Shown piece after piece: positions 63,207-64,000 of a stretch of 64,000 nt of DNA. This stretch comes from Pseudomonadota bacterium (lineage in GTDB: Bacteria; Pseudomonadota; Gammaproteobacteria; Burkholderiales; Methylophilaceae), in contig JAGVMP010000011.1 in assembly GCA_020053735.1 (NCBI GenBank), positions 310,001 to 374,000 of the forward strand, read 5' to 3'. Position 1 is the first letter of the stretch. Every line of letters begins with the position of its first letter. The notes under the pieces were generated by a model. It was not told the origin of the DNA and made no database searches. It saw nothing but the letters and a program-made list of their open reading frames with translations. The position numbers and the translations under genes were made by a program.

Positions 63207-64000
63207 TTATTCACCAATACTAATTACCTCTACATTAATAATAGATGGCAATACTGGTTTAATAAACGGCTGTTGATTAACAGATTGCGCCACACTTTGT
63301 GCAACCGCAGCTGTGGCAGAATTTACCGCATCAGGTGATAAGCCTGCACTCACGCCTGCCAAGTTGGCACTTGCCGCTACAGGTACGCCAGATGATGCGC
63401 CTTGTACTTGAATGTTTGCAGCATTAAGTACTACTGGCGCCACAATCAATAAATCTCCTGCCTCAATCCCTGCCTCACCCGCGTCTACCACGGGTGCTAT
63501 CAAGTAAACATCACCTTTTTTGGGTTCTAGCTCGGGGTTATTTGGGCCATCTGGGTCGTAACTTTGTGCACGAATACCACTGCCAGTTGCTGTACCGCGC
63601 ACCTCAACAATTGTGTTACCGAAGGCATCAGTTTGCACAAGTCGTTGTGGTGTAGAGGTGGCCGATTTTGCACCCTTACCCGCATCAATGGTGCCGGCGT
63701 TAGACCACATGACAATATCGCTGCCAAATTGAGTAATCACTTTGGATTGATTCACCTCAATATTTTTATCAGCAATCACACGAATAGGCCCGCCTTTTTC
63801 AGTAATCACGCCAATATCTTGGCCATCGATGCTACCACTGGTGACGCCTGGCGCACCAATAATTACCTCACCACCTGGCGCTAAAATATCAATGCTACCA
63901 CCACTGTTAGTACTAATTTTACTGTTAAACAGCAAAACATCACCCAGATTTTTAGTTGGGAATAGTGTTGCTAGGGCAGAATCGCCACGGTTATGATTGC
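63207..64000 (-). CDS. C-terminal part of a large filamentous-haemagglutinin-like surface protein (continues beyond the right edge)
   Basis: The frame is open from base 64000 to the stop at 63207, giving 264 residues; no true start is in the window (a TTG at 63935 is only an internal codon). The sequence has beta-helix-like repeats (GGSIDILAPGGEVIIGAPG, GGPIRVIADKNIEVNQSKV, GSDIVMWSNAGTIDAGKG, GDVYLIAPVVDAGEAGIEAG) and an Ala/Ser/Val-rich tail. This matches C-termini of large two-partner-secretion adhesins of the filamentous haemagglutinin type. It lies upstream of the ExbB-fusion operon, on the same strand. Confidence 0.78.
   Translation of the reverse strand, partial: NHNRGDSALATLFPTKNLGDVLLFNSKISTNSGGSIDILAPGGEVIIGAPGVTSGSIDGQDIGVITEKGGPIRVIADKNIEVNQSKVITQFGSDIVMWSNAGTIDAGKGAKSATSTPQRLVQTDAFGNTIVEVRGTATGSGIRAQSYDPDGPNNPELEPKKGDVYLIAPVVDAGEAGIEAGDLLIVAPVVLNAANIQVQGASSGVPVAASANLAGVSAGLSPDAVNSATAAVAQSVAQSVNQQPFIKPVLPSIINVEVISIGE

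Noticed and set aside
63207-63935. Small complete 242-residue protein starting at 63935
   Set aside because: The codon is TTG within a frame that stays open to the window edge, and the repeats continue upstream; it is the tail of a larger gene.

Overview
The window looks like a chromosomal segment of a methylotrophic betaproteobacterium of the family Methylophilaceae, most like Methylotenera. The reasons are a lanthanide-type methanol dehydrogenase (xoxF) with its own xoxJ and xoxG partners, an NAD-linked molybdenum formate dehydrogenase (fdsGBA) beside molybdenum cofactor genes, AT-rich DNA, and an exosortase B (PEP-CTERM) exopolysaccharide locus of the kind known from methylotrophic betaproteobacteria. 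No phage, IS element, integrase or CRISPR array was seen.

Layout. 1-2.2 kb: formate dehydrogenase fdsG-fdsB-fdsA on the minus strand (fdsA runs off the left edge). 2.4-5.5 kb: moaA, mobA and moeA, which make the cofactor that formate dehydrogenase needs; a dispersed palindromic repeat lies between mobA and moeA. 5.5-7.9 kb: tonB behind a likely Fur box, then a sensor kinase lacking the usual acidic residue after its histidine. 8-12.4 kb: a peroxiredoxin, a PIN-PhoH ATPase, the lysophospholipid transporter LplT and a type II NADH dehydrogenase. 12.5-17 kb: xoxF, xoxJ, xoxG and a second, lipid-anchored relative of XoxG (methanol oxidation in the periplasm). 17.3-21.1 kb: proline iminopeptidase, a YihY protein fused to a cyclic-nucleotide-binding domain, and a TPR-oxygenase fusion.

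21.4-27.6 kb holds a complete diffusible signal factor (DSF) quorum-sensing set: an RpfG-like HD-GYP response regulator, a stand-alone receiver, an RpfC-like hybrid kinase, the signal synthase RpfF facing them, and a FadL-type outer-membrane fatty-acid channel divergent from rpfF. 27.7-35 kb is mixed: a small lipoprotein, tRNA-Met, a single-chain restriction-modification enzyme with a palindromic repeat embedded in its reading frame, a DUF3616 protein, a rhomboid protease, and a PEP-CTERM protein.

35-57.3 kb is a long minus-strand exopolysaccharide locus: CAAX-protease-like protein, EpsL barrel, a PEP-CTERM protein, EpsD, EpsE, EpsF, EpsG, exosortase, EpsI, flippase, pyruvyl transferase, glycosyltransferases, polymerase, FkbM methyltransferase and a secreted glycosidase. 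57.3-63.1 kb is a TonB-type energy-transducing operon: an ExbB whose N-terminus is a secreted DUF2341/LamG-like region, two ExbDs, TonB, a porin and a coiled-coil protein. The right edge holds the C-terminal part of a very large surface adhesin. Together the right half looks devoted to building, exporting and anchoring cell-surface polymer.
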